A DNA stretch of 64,000 bases from assembly GCA_003142185.1 (NCBI GenBank), contig PLOR01000019.1, positions 1 to 64,000 of the forward strand, in the 5' to 3' direction. Every line of letters begins with the position of its first letter. The first letter of the stretch is position 1. The notes below the pieces were generated by a model. The model worked only from the letters and a program-made list of their open reading frames with translations. It searched no databases and was not told the DNA's origin. This document shows, in pieces, positions 15,549 through 24,896 of this stretch. A program made the position numbers and the translations under genes. Source of the DNA: Bryobacterales bacterium (GTDB lineage Bacteria; Acidobacteriota; Terriglobia; Bryobacterales; Bryobacteraceae).

Positions 15549-16318
15549 TGTTCCCCTCACGAGCTTTCGGCAACCCCTTACACCAGCTTTCCGTCCGCCG
15601 CTGTTTCAAACCGTAGACGTGGACGCGCCGGAGCGCGATGAACATCCGGAGATACCGCCGCGCCAGAGAGGGGAACTGGAGCAAAACACAGAAACAAAAA
15701 CACCATCGGGTTACCCAGTCCGCCACAGTATACTACATGCGGACCGCCCGGTTCTTTGCCATTCGACAAAGGGGGTGCACGAAATCCGCCGGTGAGATCT
15801 CGATGAATACATCGGAACTGATCGGGACCCGAGGCTCCAACAGGATCTGGCGAAAGGGTACTTCACAGACCGAATACTTGCGCCAACATCGGGCCCCTGA
15901 GCATGCCAGGCCACCGGGAAGGAAGGTGCGCCGGCGGAGTTCGGGGATTTAGATCCTCCCTGACGCCGTAGCCTTTACCGTCCCGACCCCGATCCTCCGA
16001 TTGTCGTCTGGGGGATGCTGGTCCTCGCGCGGTTCGAGACTCATCCTTGCTGGGCGCCCAGCCTGGAAGTGTGCGCCGGTTTTGTGCGGATGTCAGTCGC
16101 TAACAGGCATTTGGAGCGGTTCGAATGGACGGCCTTCTAGGTAGCAAAAGTCCGAAGCGCGTCCAGTGTGGGGAGCCAATTCTTGGGGCCCAGCAATGCT
16201 ACTTTCCAAACTCGGCGCTCTCGGTTGACGGCGCCGCCCACGCCCCGATGATCATCGCTCATTAAGCACCCTGACTTGCACCCGTACGTGCGTTTAGCAA
16301 GCAAGCAGGACAAGGCTA
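15549..16318. other. Gene-poor stretch
   Basis: About 770 bases upstream of the VCBS gene. Short open frames exist on both strands, but none has a ribosome-binding site, family motif or consistent codon use. The right end runs into the decayed XRE-type gene. No toxin gene partner for that gene could be read here. Confidence 0.5.
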
Positions 16319-16633
16319 TTGCCGCAGCGCGCAAAGCCGGGCGCGAACCTCTTCCTGGAACTCGGTTTTCCACCGGACGAGGCCAAACGTCTACAAGCTG
16401 CGTCCCGCAAGCAGATCAATGACACGCGCCTGCTGAAGTAGCAACTGATGGAAGAGTTGTCTGTCTGGATCGCGAAACACGGCTTGAAGCAGGCCGAGGC
16501 AGCCGAGATTTTGATGGTCTCGCGCCCCCGTGTGTCCGATGTGGTGAATAAAAAAGCCGCCAAGTTCACCATCGATACGCTCGTGGAAATGCTCAGCCGC
16601 GTCGGCAAGCCGGTCAAGCTGGCAATCAGTTGA
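16319..16633 (+). pseudogene. XRE/HigA-like antitoxin gene interrupted by an in-frame amber codon
   Basis: The open segment 16448-16633 encodes 'MEELSVWIAKHGLKQAEAAEILMVSRPRVSDVVNKK', a clear helix-turn-helix of the XRE antitoxin type. The same frame upstream reads 'NLFLELGFPPDEAKRLQAASRKQINDTRLLK', which is the normal N-terminal part of this family (NVFxDLGFxxEEAxxL), and is separated only by a TAG at 16439-16441. No ATG precedes the N-terminal part; another TAG is at 16295. The full-length gene therefore looks broken twice, although the ATG at 16448 could still express the bare DNA-binding domain. No RelE/HigB toxin is visible next to it. Confidence 0.65.
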
Positions 16634-16746
16634 CCAGTGGATGTTCTGATGCTTAGGGCGATTCTTGCCGGCTTCTCAAGACCGCGATCGATCAGTGCGA
16701 ATAGCGGGGAACGGCACCCATTCCGCGCGTGAAGTGATGTCGGCAG

Positions 16747-18855
16747 CTATCCTGCCGGCCTCTCATAGCGCTCCTCACGGGCTATCGGCATGGAGGGTGC
16801 GCGCGGCCCCTCATCCAATGCGGCCGGCGTCGGGGTGTAGGCGTGCTTCCGCTCGACCTCCTCCTTGAGCGTGCATAGGGCATGATTCCACACCACGTCG
16901 TGCACGAATCCCGGAAACAAAACCCTGGCAACTCCCCACAGAACCCGACCCGTAAAGCCCTGGCCTTTCTTGTAGTCGAATGCCGCGTAAATGGACAGCC
17001 CTCTGTTTCCATCCTTGGTCGGTGCGATATTGAAGATAAGTTGTCCGTGGTCCGCAAGCCGCCTGTCGAACTGGTAAAACAAGGTCTCCAAGCCGACCCT
17101 CTTGGTCAAGCGCAACTCTGCGCCGAACCCGGCGAACGGCACCCTGTATCGAATCACCGATCCGACTTCGTTGGGCTCCCCCTGAATCTGCCGAATCTCC
17201 ACAAATCGCAGGTCGAGGAACCGCGCATCGGGATGGCCGAACTTGGCTAACTCGTCCATGATCTCTTGCTCGGAGCCCCGGATCTTGATCACATACATCC
17301 GTTCGAAATCGGGCGTAACTCCGAGTTCCATTCCCAGGCTCAGCGACAGGCGCCCCTTGAGGACTTCGCGCTTCTCTTTCAGGACCACCGTCGGGTAACG
17401 TCCGTACTCGCCCCATTTCAGACCGAAGAGCGATTCGAACACCACATTGCGCAGCGTGATCGCCGCGCCCATGACAATGGATCGCAAAACGCCATAGCTG
17501 CACATTTCACGCAACACTTCCCGATAGTCAGCCGTCCCGCTGGCGATCTTCCACAACACGGAGCTCAGCGGCCGACTGCCCTCGTCTCGCACTTTGGACT
17601 CGGTGGCAAATGCCTGGTAAGTGATGCGGCCGACCACCGGCGTGGTGAACGCCACCCTGCTCAGGCCAAATACCATCCGCCCGAAGCGATTGTCTGCCGC
17701 CAGCCACTGGATGGCCTTCCCGTATCCTTTTGCCAGAGCCCGCTGGTCGATGCCGTCCTGAAGCACGGTCTGTGCCAGCCGGCTCGCCGTCACGTGGGCC
17801 GAAAACAACCCGTCTTTGTTCAACCGCGACCCGACCGCGTCGCCGATAATGGCGAACCGGTAGCCAAAGGGGGATCTGGCGGTGGTCACGGTCATTCTCG
17901 GAGCGCAGGCACAGGCGAGGGGAGCCGCCTCGATGCCTGGCAGGATGCGCTCGATTTGAGGCAGCGTCAGAAAGTCGTGGACGATCTGCCGGCTGTCTCG
18001 CGGCAGGACCGCCTCGTCGACACATTTGCCGAGCATGGCGACGGTCAGAAACCTGCCCTTGGGAACCAGCGCGGTGTGTTCCAACGCGAGGTGTTTCGAG
18101 CCGTACTCAATGAAGTATATCTCCCGGTGCAGGTTATGTTCGAGATAATCCTCGCCGACGTCGAGTTCGAAAATCAAGGCCTTTCGGGACCTGCCCGGCA
18201 CGAACGCCGGATTCAACCGCTTGATGGAGGCGATCAGAGAATCGCCACGATAATCCAGGCCGCAGTGGGCATTGATTCCGGTGGCGATGGTCACGAAGCT
18301 GGCGTCCAGCGGTGCGCTCTCTCCGGATTCCGTTCTAACTGTCAGCCTGGGCAGCCCCGACGCGCCATAGGACATGGCCTCGACTGTGCCATACAGGATG
18401 CGCGCGCCTTCTTTGACCGCTTCGCCCAGCAGAAACCCATCGAAACCTGCGGGTTTCCCGCTCCGCCTGCCGGGCAACGACCCCCGGAATACGGAGTACA
18501 TCCGCATATCCTTGGGAACTCGCAGCCGGAAATTCTTCCATTGCCCTTGTATCCAGACGTAGTCGAAGCGCCCCTGGACGATCTCGTCGGGAACGCTGAG
18601 GCCTTGCTCCTCGAGTATCTGGTCCAATCTGGGGGAGATGCCGCCCGCGCAGAAGGTGCATCCCCGGCACCCGAGGGCGGCGTCCATTTCGATCGGACCA
18701 CGCTTCTCGACGATGACGACGTCGATCGGTCGATTGAGACGCCGGGCTTCCCTCAGCAGATGAATCGCAAAGAACGAACCGGAAGGTCCACCACCGACGA
18801 CGGCAACGCAGTCGTTGTTCTGGAGGCTCACCGATTGAGAAGATGTTCGGTGCAT
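16747..18855 (-). CDS. FAD-dependent oxidoreductase fused to an uncharacterised C-terminal domain
   Basis: A 702-residue protein, last gene of the Rieske/cytochrome b operon. Residues about 14-400 are a geranylgeranyl-reductase-like flavoprotein: 'VAVVGGGPSGSFFAIHLLR' binds FAD, 'GCRGCTFCAGGISPRL' is a Cys-rich version of the CGG(G) segment of that family, and 'FGYRFAIIGDAVGSRLNKDGLFSA' is the C-terminal FAD contact. Residues about 440-690 form a second domain with alternating beta strands ('MYVIKIRGSEQEIMDELAKF', 'VIRYRVPFAGFGAELRLTKRVGLETLFYQFD') that I do not recognise with certainty; it resembles a SRPBCC/polyketide-cyclase-type lipid-binding fold. It may act on the quinone or isoprenoid pool. 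It follows the preceding gene by 13 bases. Confidence 0.75.
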   Translation of the reverse strand: MHRTSSQSVSLQNNDCVAVVGGGPSGSFFAIHLLREARRLNRPIDVVIVEKRGPIEMDAALGCRGCTFCAGGISPRLDQILEEQGLSVPDEIVQGRFDYVWIQGQWKNFRLRVPKDMRMYSVFRGSLPGRRSGKPAGFDGFLLGEAVKEGARILYGTVEAMSYGASGLPRLTVRTESGESAPLDASFVTIATGINAHCGLDYRGDSLIASIKRLNPAFVPGRSRKALIFELDVGEDYLEHNLHREIYFIEYGSKHLALEHTALVPKGRFLTVAMLGKCVDEAVLPRDSRQIVHDFLTLPQIERILPGIEAAPLACACAPRMTVTTARSPFGYRFAIIGDAVGSRLNKDGLFSAHVTASRLAQTVLQDGIDQRALAKGYGKAIQWLAADNRFGRMVFGLSRVAFTTPVVGRITYQAFATESKVRDEGSRPLSSVLWKIASGTADYREVLREMCSYGVLRSIVMGAAITLRNVVFESLFGLKWGEYGRYPTVVLKEKREVLKGRLSLSLGMELGVTPDFERMYVIKIRGSEQEIMDELAKFGHPDARFLDLRFVEIRQIQGEPNEVGSVIRYRVPFAGFGAELRLTKRVGLETLFYQFDRRLADHGQLIFNIAPTKDGNRGLSIYAAFDYKKGQGFTGRVLWGVARVLFPGFVHDVVWNHALCTLKEEVERKHAYTPTPAALDEGPRAPSMPIAREERYERPAG

Positions 18856-18868
18856 GGCCTGAACCTGC

Positions 18869-20164
18869 TCACGAGCCGGCTTCCGACATTTGCAGATTGA
18901 GGCTGACTCGTTCGCCGTTAATCAGAACGAAACTCGCGTCGATCAATTGCTGCCCGGTACAGTCGAATTGCGCGTAAGTGTGCAGCAGGCTCAGTGGGAA
19001 TATGAACTCCACCGCGACCGCGCCGCCGTCCGAGGACTGTTCTCCGGCCAGTCTCACGGATGTGCTGAAGTCTATTCCGTCAAAATCTTCATGGCCTTTG
19101 AAGTACTCGAGTACGGGACGAATGAGATGTGCGATGTGCTGATCGAAGGCCAGCGCGGACAGCCGGTACTGGGAAGCCACGGCGGTCTTGGGGAGTGTAG
19201 TGGTAACCGAGAGCTGCAGATAAAGACCCTTGTGAAAAGGGACGAACGCGGGCGGAGCGTAGCCCACAAAATGCGCCTGCGCATTGAGTTCCTGGACCAT
19301 CCTGTCGAGGTCGGACTGATAGGAGCTCTGTAAGTTCTTCACCGCGTCGGGAGAAGTATCCCGTGAAGAAGGCTTATCACCCGAAGGAGGGGCCGGCGCG
19401 GGCTGCTGGGCCAGGATCGCGGCCGGTGGTTGGGCGAGACGATCGGGTATGCCGGCATAACCTGCCAGACGCGGTGAGACGGCGGGTGCTGGTGGCGCCT
19501 GCACGGTCTTCTCGGGCGCCGGCTGCGCTGGAGCAGCCCGTTCCTCGGGTCGCGGCCAAAACGAAATAGGGACGGCGTTGAGGAACGCTTTGCCTTCGAA
19601 GATCGCGGCATGGCGCGCCGAGGGATCGGCTGCCGCTACCAGCCGTTGGGCCGAATCCCTGGGGAGGATCAGTACGACATTTTCGACGCCTTCCGATGAA
19701 ACCCCCAGCATCTTCTTTCGCACGTGGTGGGAAATCTCAAGCGCAAAGGCTTGGGGCACATCGGTGTTCTCCAGTGCCTTGACGGATGCCTGCAGCAGTG
19801 GGAACATCACATCCTCGTAAGTTTGCCGGGCCCGCTCCTCTGGCTTCATCAATTCCGCCGAATAGGATGCAAAATAGTTGCCGGTAATTTTGAGAACGGT
19901 CTGGTCCTGATAACGGTCGAATTGGACCGAGCGCTGATCGCTTCGCGGTTGTTCTTTCTCGGCGAGATCCAGAGTCCGGCTGAAATAGAAATGATACGGA
20001 AAGCTGTGCGCAGCGGCTGCCTTGGTGATGAGCTTCAATTCGGCCAGATACTTTCGCTGCAGCGCGCTCATTTGAGGATCGCCAATCTCCTCGGGCGAGA
20101 GCACCTGCGCCGCCGCCAACGCTTGCAACAGAAATGCGCAAAACAAGATGCTACCTGCCCGCAT
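18869..20164 (-). CDS. Secreted hypothetical protein of the respiratory operon
   Basis: A 431-residue protein with a signal peptide (residues 1-19, cleavage near ALAAAQ). There are two globular parts, about 20-200 and 270-430, joined by a Pro/Ala-rich linker (about 205-270). No cysteine pairs or haem motifs are seen, and I do not recognise a family. 'FPYHFYFSRTLDLAEKEQ' in the first part and 'AHFVGYAPPAFVPFHKGLYLQLSVTT' in the second are the most distinctive segments. The ATG at 20164 overlaps the stop of the haem lipoprotein gene by 14 bases, so it is expressed with the cytochromes and probably acts in the periplasm beside them. Confidence 0.65.
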   Translation of the reverse strand: MRAGSILFCAFLLQALAAAQVLSPEEIGDPQMSALQRKYLAELKLITKAAAAHSFPYHFYFSRTLDLAEKEQPRSDQRSVQFDRYQDQTVLKITGNYFASYSAELMKPEERARQTYEDVMFPLLQASVKALENTDVPQAFALEISHHVRKKMLGVSSEGVENVVLILPRDSAQRLVAAADPSARHAAIFEGKAFLNAVPISFWPRPEERAAPAQPAPEKTVQAPPAPAVSPRLAGYAGIPDRLAQPPAAILAQQPAPAPPSGDKPSSRDTSPDAVKNLQSSYQSDLDRMVQELNAQAHFVGYAPPAFVPFHKGLYLQLSVTTTLPKTAVASQYRLSALAFDQHIAHLIRPVLEYFKGHEDFDGIDFSTSVRLAGEQSSDGGAVAVEFIFPLSLLHTYAQFDCTGQQLIDASFVLINGERVSLNLQMSEAGS

Positions 20165-20882
20165 AGAAGATCCCCTGAGGACGATAGGGAGGATCGGCGA
20201 GGGCGCGCAACAAGCCGATCAGCGCGTCAATCTCCGGTTTGGTGAGCGTGTTTCCGTAAGGGGGCATCTCGGCCGACTTGCCCAGCGCGGCGCCGCCGTG
20301 ACCGATGATCGCAGCCAGGTCCGCGTCGCTCATCGCATTCAGTATCGCGCCATCGGTGAAGGAATGGGCCTGAGCGATCAGGTTGTCGTGATTGGACACG
20401 CGTTCCGGCGTCGATTCGGAATCGTGGCAGCGCACGCAGTGAATGTCGCTCACCTGCTTTCCCAGCGTCTCCTGGTATCCAAGCGCGATTTCATCGATGC
20501 GAATTTCAGCCGCTTTGCCTGAGGAATTCTTGGTAGCGGCGACTATCCGATACAGCCCGTGAACGCCGCCGAGGCTTACGTTCGTGGTGAACTGTCCGTC
20601 GGATCCGGTCAATCCACGATCGGGATCGAAAATCACGCCTCCCGCTCCGGCGAATCTGACGAGCGCGCCGGCGACGGTGGTTCCCTTCTCGTCATTCACT
20701 TGGACGACCACTGGCTGGTCCAGCGCCGACCCCACTCCCGCCGCCTGTTTGTCGCCGCTCACCAAAACCAGCGCGGCGCCGAAGGCTTTCGGCGGTGCCT
20801 CCGCGGGCCCGGCCGCGTGGCGCGAGCAGGCGCTCGTCATCGCCAGTGCCAGAACGATCGATCCCAACCATGCCCGGTTCAC
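20151..20882 (-). CDS. Monohaem cytochrome c lipoprotein with Ig-like domain
   Basis: A 243-residue protein. The GTG start at 20882 overlaps the stop of the eight-haem gene (GTGA). The leader ends in a lipobox (LAMTSAC, Cys about 19), so the protein is probably anchored to a membrane by lipid. Residues about 35-140 look like an Ig-like/carboxypeptidase-regulatory beta domain ('VVVQVNDEKGTTVAGALVRFAG ... LTGSDGQFTTNVSLGG'). The C-terminal part has one haem site, CVRCH (about 159-163), and a later Met in 'SAEMPPYGNTLTK', the usual sixth ligand in class I cytochromes. It is likely an electron carrier of the operon's complex. Confidence 0.8.
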   Translation of the reverse strand: MNRAWLGSIVLALAMTSACSRHAAGPAEAPPKAFGAALVLVSGDKQAAGVGSALDQPVVVQVNDEKGTTVAGALVRFAGAGGVIFDPDRGLTGSDGQFTTNVSLGGVHGLYRIVAATKNSSGKAAEIRIDEIALGYQETLGKQVSDIHCVRCHDSESTPERVSNHDNLIAQAHSFTDGAILNAMSDADLAAIIGHGGAALGKSAEMPPYGNTLTKPEIDALIGLLRALADPPYRPQGIFYAGR

Positions 20883-22942
20883 TTTTGAGCTGCCTCCTTG
20901 CGGGGGGCGTTCTTTTGCGCCACCAGGAATGCCGTCACGGCTCGGGCGTCTTCGTCATTCATGTTCCAGACCGGCTCCTGAGTGCCCGGACGAAGGCTCT
21001 GCGAGTTCTTCAACCAGTGGAAAATCCAGGAGGCCGTTAGCCGCGCTCCCACCTGGGTCAAAGTTGGACCGATATATCCCTTATCCTTATTCGGATCGAC
21101 GATGTGGCAGGATTGGCAGGCATATTTTCCATAGAACAGTTCTTTGCCATGCTCCACGTCGGCCGGGGTGAAACGTGAGGAATCGAGTGTCTCCTGGTCG
21201 AAAGCCGGCGTCTGATAAACCGTCATGATGTAGTCAGCCAGAGTGCTGGCTTCGGCATCGGTCACATTGAACTTGGGCATGCGGCGGATCAGGGACGGGC
21301 GCAGCGTGTTCGGATTTTTCAGGAAGCTGACCAGCCAGGCGCGCTCGACCGAACTTCCCTCCCAGGTCAGTTCCGGCGCCATGTCGCCGCCACGCCCGTC
21401 GATCTTGTGGCAACTGAAGCAGCGCATGTCGTCGATGAGCTGGCCGGCTTTGCCGGCGGGCCGGTAGTGGGAAGGTGCGCGTCCCGGTATGCGCAGAGAG
21501 ACGGGCAGCGTCTGCGCCAGTTGGGTCTGTGCGAGTAATGCCGTCGCCAGCGCGTCTACTTGCTGGGGCGCCAGGGTGTACTGCGGCATCTTCAATGCAT
21601 TTCCGAACGATCTTGGCTGGCGGATCTTGGCGCCGATGTAGTCTGCCAGTGTATGGGGCACGCCGGGCGCGAACAGGATTCTCTCCAGAGGCCGGCTGCC
21701 TACCAGCGTCAGCTCCGGGGCGAAGTTATCCGGCTTTTTCACGCCGTTGATGGCGTGACAATTGGCGCAGCCGCGCTCGATCACCAATGTCTTCCCATGC
21801 TCGACCTGCGCGGGTGTCGCCGCAGCAAGCTGAGTGTTTCCCAGAAAGTCGGAGTCGGATTTGCTGGAAAGAAACCCGATCAGAAGCCCAACCTCCTTGG
21901 CATCCAAACGGTAGTGCGGCATCCGCGTGTCCGGGTCGTACGTCTTAGGGTCGCGCAGCCAGTCGGCAAGCCACTCGGTTTTCACCTTCGAACCGGCGCG
22001 CGTCAGCTCCGGGCCAAGATTGCCTCCGACCAGCATTCCAGCGGTATTCTGCATCGCGTGGCACGAGGAGCAGAAGCTTTCGCCGTAAAGGCTGGTGCCT
22101 TCCTGTAACGCGGCGGTATCCTGGCTCGCCGCCGGCGCAGGCTCGGTACCTTTGTGGGTCTGATAGGGCGTGCTCTGCGCGATCAGGAACGCGGAGATGT
22201 CGCGAGTCTCATCGTCCGCCAACTGGAAGTTCGGCATGGTGGCCGAGCCGGCATAAGCCTGGGGATTCTTGAGCCAGGCGGCAATCCACTCGCGGGTCGT
22301 CTTATCGGCAATGTGCTGCAACGGAGGCGGAGCATCGGAGCCGGTCATGGTGACGCCATCCGGGCTCTTGATGGTGTGGCAACGCACGCAGCCATATTGG
22401 GCGAGCGCGTCGCGCCCCTGGTTCAGCCGCGGCGTTCCCATCAGCCGGTCCAGGTGGCACTGGCCGCACGAGGCTTCCAGATACCGGGCCGGCAGGATCG
22501 GCTCTTCCCATGATTTGGTGCTGTTATGCGCCTCTTCCACCGTCGTGGCGGCGCCTTGTCCGCGATGGCATATCACGCAACCAAATTCCGTCAGTTTGTG
22601 CGGGATCGCCGGGTGCGGCCGGAACGGTTGTGTCTTTACGTCGGCCAGGCTCGCTTCCTTGAGCGCCGTGTGACAGGTGGTGCAGCGGTCTACTACGCCC
22701 AACTCAGGCATCCAGATCTGTTGCAGACCGCCCTGAAAGCGGCGGCTTAGCGAAGTGGCGTCGCCGCGCCCGTGGATCAATCGCAGATATTGTTTCTGAT
22801 ATCCGAGCCATTCCCGGAAATAATCCTTCGCAGGGACGACGGCGAGCAGGATCAGGAGCACCCCACTGAGCGTGCCGAAGGCGCTCGCGGAGTTGCCGAA
22901 CAGATATTGCCAGGCCGAACGGACTCTCTTAGGGAGGCTCAT
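20879..22942 (-). CDS. Membrane-anchored octahaem cytochrome c
   Basis: A 687-residue protein with one N-terminal membrane segment (about 20-38, 'FGTLSGVLLILLAVVPAKDYF'). Eight CxxCH motifs are visible: CTTCH (about 87), CVICH (121), CGQCH (158), CVRCH (184), CSSCH (290), CANCH (391), CFSCH (507) and CQSCH (608). The first three are closely spaced, as in NrfH/NapC-like multihaem heads. The last five sit in repeated class I-like modules with the 'ADWLRDPKTYDPDTRMPHYRL' pattern supplying a Met ligand. It follows the cytochrome b C-terminal gene by ten bases. It is the obvious electron acceptor of the Rieske/cytochrome b pair. Confidence 0.9.
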   Translation of the reverse strand: MSLPKRVRSAWQYLFGNSASAFGTLSGVLLILLAVVPAKDYFREWLGYQKQYLRLIHGRGDATSLSRRFQGGLQQIWMPELGVVDRCTTCHTALKEASLADVKTQPFRPHPAIPHKLTEFGCVICHRGQGAATTVEEAHNSTKSWEEPILPARYLEASCGQCHLDRLMGTPRLNQGRDALAQYGCVRCHTIKSPDGVTMTGSDAPPPLQHIADKTTREWIAAWLKNPQAYAGSATMPNFQLADDETRDISAFLIAQSTPYQTHKGTEPAPAASQDTAALQEGTSLYGESFCSSCHAMQNTAGMLVGGNLGPELTRAGSKVKTEWLADWLRDPKTYDPDTRMPHYRLDAKEVGLLIGFLSSKSDSDFLGNTQLAAATPAQVEHGKTLVIERGCANCHAINGVKKPDNFAPELTLVGSRPLERILFAPGVPHTLADYIGAKIRQPRSFGNALKMPQYTLAPQQVDALATALLAQTQLAQTLPVSLRIPGRAPSHYRPAGKAGQLIDDMRCFSCHKIDGRGGDMAPELTWEGSSVERAWLVSFLKNPNTLRPSLIRRMPKFNVTDAEASTLADYIMTVYQTPAFDQETLDSSRFTPADVEHGKELFYGKYACQSCHIVDPNKDKGYIGPTLTQVGARLTASWIFHWLKNSQSLRPGTQEPVWNMNDEDARAVTAFLVAQKNAPRKEAAQK

Positions 22943-22952
22943 CTTTCACCGC

Positions 22953-23660
22953 TCATATCTGGCCGCTCCAGGGCATCACGAGGGACCAACCGGGGCCGCG
23001 GAAGAATGTCCCGATCAGTGTGAGGATCGCGGCCTGCACCAGAAACCAGGACATGATCCAGAAGGAGAGCGGCTTCGAAGCCAGCCAAACTTGAAAGCGG
23101 CCCGGCGATGGCGTACTGCGAGCGGAGAAAAACATCGATGCGGCTATGAGCAGCGTTGGAATGAGTACGGCATAGACGTGAAAGACGGCCAGGAACACCG
23201 CAAAGACCGCAGTGACCACGGCAAGGATCCGAAGCCGCTGGGTCCGGTTACGGGTCCACAGCCCTTCGGCCTCGATGTTGATTTTGAAGTACGGGATGAC
23301 GATCAGCCCGAGAATCACCAGCGTCGGAATCAACACGCCGGCCACAACCGGCGGAAAGTAGTGCAGCAGCTCTTGCAGCCCCAGGAAGTACCAGGGCGCC
23401 TTGGCCGGATTGGGCGTCACGGTCGGGTCGGCGAGCCCCTCGAGCGGAGCATCCCACAGCAGCGCGATCGCCACCAGAATCAGCGCCAGCACCTCCACCG
23501 CAACCGCCGCCCGAAACAAACCTTCCGGGAAGGTCATCACGGTGTCGTCGTCATGCGCTTTCACGTGCGGCGAGGTACGCCGCGTGACGAATGCGACGCG
23601 CACCGGGGTTTTGCGGCTGTTCGAATCCATCGCCGCGACGAAGTCCTTGGGCTCGCTCAT
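22953..23660 (-). CDS. Cytochrome b C-terminal subunit (subunit IV-like)
   Basis: A 235-residue integral membrane protein, counterpart of PetD or the C-terminal half of cytochrome b. Four hydrophobic segments lie at about 55-75, 95-120, 140-170 and 200-225. The Qo-site PEWY motif appears as APWY in '[19 protein letters not shown]', so the usual Glu is missing. The N-terminal 40 residues are cytoplasmic and basic. The ATG at 23660 has an AGGGGAG site upstream and overlaps the stop of the cytochrome b N-terminal gene by four bases. It should form the quinol-oxidising site with the Rieske protein and the b6-like subunit. Confidence 0.88.
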   Translation of the reverse strand: MSEPKDFVAAMDSNSRKTPVRVAFVTRRTSPHVKAHDDDTVMTFPEGLFRAAVAVEVLALILVAIALLWDAPLEGLADPTVTPNPAKAPWYFLGLQELLHYFPPVVAGVLIPTLVILGLIVIPYFKINIEAEGLWTRNRTQRLRILAVVTAVFAVFLAVFHVYAVLIPTLLIAASMFFSARSTPSPGRFQVWLASKPLSFWIMSWFLVQAAILTLIGTFFRGPGWSLVMPWSGQI

Positions 23661-24400
23661 GGCTTCTTGATCTCCCCTGAATAGATTCCGCCGTCTTTGC
23701 GAATCCGCCAGAAATGGATCGCCACAAAGATAGCGGCGGCTAGCGGCAGAACGACGCAGTGCAGCACATAGAAGCGCAGCAAGGCATTGGCATTCACCGT
23801 GTGGCCGCCCAAAACCAGGAAGCGTATCTTGGTCCCGAACACCGGCACTGCTGAGATCAGATTCGAGCCGACGGTGATGGCCCAGAACGCCAGTTGATCC
23901 CACGGCAACAGGTAGCCGGTATAGCTGAGGAACAACGTGAGCATCAGCAGCACCACACCGATCACCCAGTTGAACTCGCGCGGTGGCCGGTACGCGCCCC
24001 GGTAGAACACCTTGAACAGGTGCGCGAAGACCAACAGCACCATCGCGTGCGCCGACCAGCGGTGCAGGTTGCGGAGGAACACCCCGGCGGAAACCGCAAA
24101 CCGCAGGTCCTTCATGTCGGCATAGGCTTGTGGCACCGAAGGATGGTAATACAGCATCAAGGGAATGCCCGTCGCCACCAGGATCAGAAAGGTCCCCAGA
24201 CTCAGCGTGCCGAGGAACCAGGTGACGCGGAACGACAGCGACCGTTTCCTGATCTTGACAGAGGACAGGTGCAGGAACACGTTCTGCTGGACAGCCAGCG
24301 CCCGGTGCAGATTGGTCGGCCCGAAGCCGCTTCGAAAGATCGAGCGCCAGACGCGAGTGTCGCGCAGGTTTGCGAGTTGTTCAGCGAGTGAATTGGCCAC
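23657..24400 (-). CDS. Cytochrome b N-terminal subunit (b6-like, dihaem)
   Basis: A 247-residue protein with about four membrane helices and two bis-His haem b sites. The ligands in one helix are in '[19 protein letters not shown]' (His pair with 13 residues between) and in the other '[19 protein letters not shown]' (14 between), which is the cytochrome b6-type spacing. '[20 protein letters not shown]' is the conserved Qo region between helices. The start is a GTG at 24400, one base after the Rieske stop. Together with the next gene it makes a split cytochrome b as in b6f-type complexes. Confidence 0.93.
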   Translation of the reverse strand: MANSLAEQLANLRDTRVWRSIFRSGFGPTNLHRALAVQQNVFLHLSSVKIRKRSLSFRVTWFLGTLSLGTFLILVATGIPLMLYYHPSVPQAYADMKDLRFAVSAGVFLRNLHRWSAHAMVLLVFAHLFKVFYRGAYRPPREFNWVIGVVLLMLTLFLSYTGYLLPWDQLAFWAITVGSNLISAVPVFGTKIRFLVLGGHTVNANALLRFYVLHCVVLPLAAAIFVAIHFWRIRKDGGIYSGEIKKP

Positions 24401-24401
24401 G

Positions 24402-24896
24402 TCAGGTCCTCACGAACTGCTTTTGACCGAGGGGCTCGGAGCGATCGATCAGAAGGTCCCCATCCTCGTTGATCCAAGCCCGCAGCCAGGGCAACGGGTG
24501 GGGCGCCGGACCCTCGATCTTGACGCCAGCGCGGGTGAACTTGCTGCCATGGCACGGGCACGCGATAATACCCAGTTCCGGCTTCCAGGCGGTCAGGCAA
24601 CCCAGATGCGTGCAGACGGCGGACATCGCGTAGATGCCTTCCGGGCCGTGCACGATGTAAACGGCCGACTGCTGATCCTGCGTCACCGAACCCGCCGGAT
24701 AGCCATCCGGCTTTCCGGCGTTGACCACCGGCGATGGCTCGTAGAGCACATTCGGCGCCAGGAACTCGTAGCCAAACATGGCTGCCCCTGCGCATGCCGC
24801 ACAGATGGAACCAACCCCGAGTGTGACGAAAGCCTGCCGCCGGCTGACGGCGGCATCGTTTTCAGCGCCCTCTGGTTTCTTGGCGTCGTCGCTCAT
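24402..24896 (-). CDS. Rieske [2Fe-2S] protein
   Basis: A 164-residue Rieske protein. After a short cytoplasmic head comes '[25 protein letters not shown]', a twin-arginine-type signal anchor (Tat export is usual for Rieske proteins). The cluster ligands are in 'CTHLGC' (about 109-114) and 'CPCHGS' (about 127-132), giving the CxH...CxxH set plus the disulphide cysteines. The ATG at 24896 overlaps the stop of the upstream GltD-like gene (ATGA). It is shorter than mitochondrial Rieske proteins and close to the b6f type. Confidence 0.93.
   Translation of the reverse strand: MSDDAKKPEGAENDAAVSRRQAFVTLGVGSICAACAGAAMFGYEFLAPNVLYEPSPVVNAGKPDGYPAGSVTQDQQSAVYIVHGPEGIYAMSAVCTHLGCLTAWKPELGIIACPCHGSKFTRAGVKIEGPAPHPLPWLRAWINEDGDLLIDRSEPLGQKQFVRT

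Noticed and set aside
16439-16441. Amber codon in the XRE gene as a pyrrolysine or recoding site
   Set aside because: No catalytic position is involved, the gene also lacks an upstream start, and a restart ATG follows nine bases later; simple gene decay is more likely.
17266-18900. A 544-codon open frame on the + strand
   Set aside because: It is exactly antisense to the operon flavoprotein, lacks family motifs and has the composition expected of a GC-rich shadow frame.
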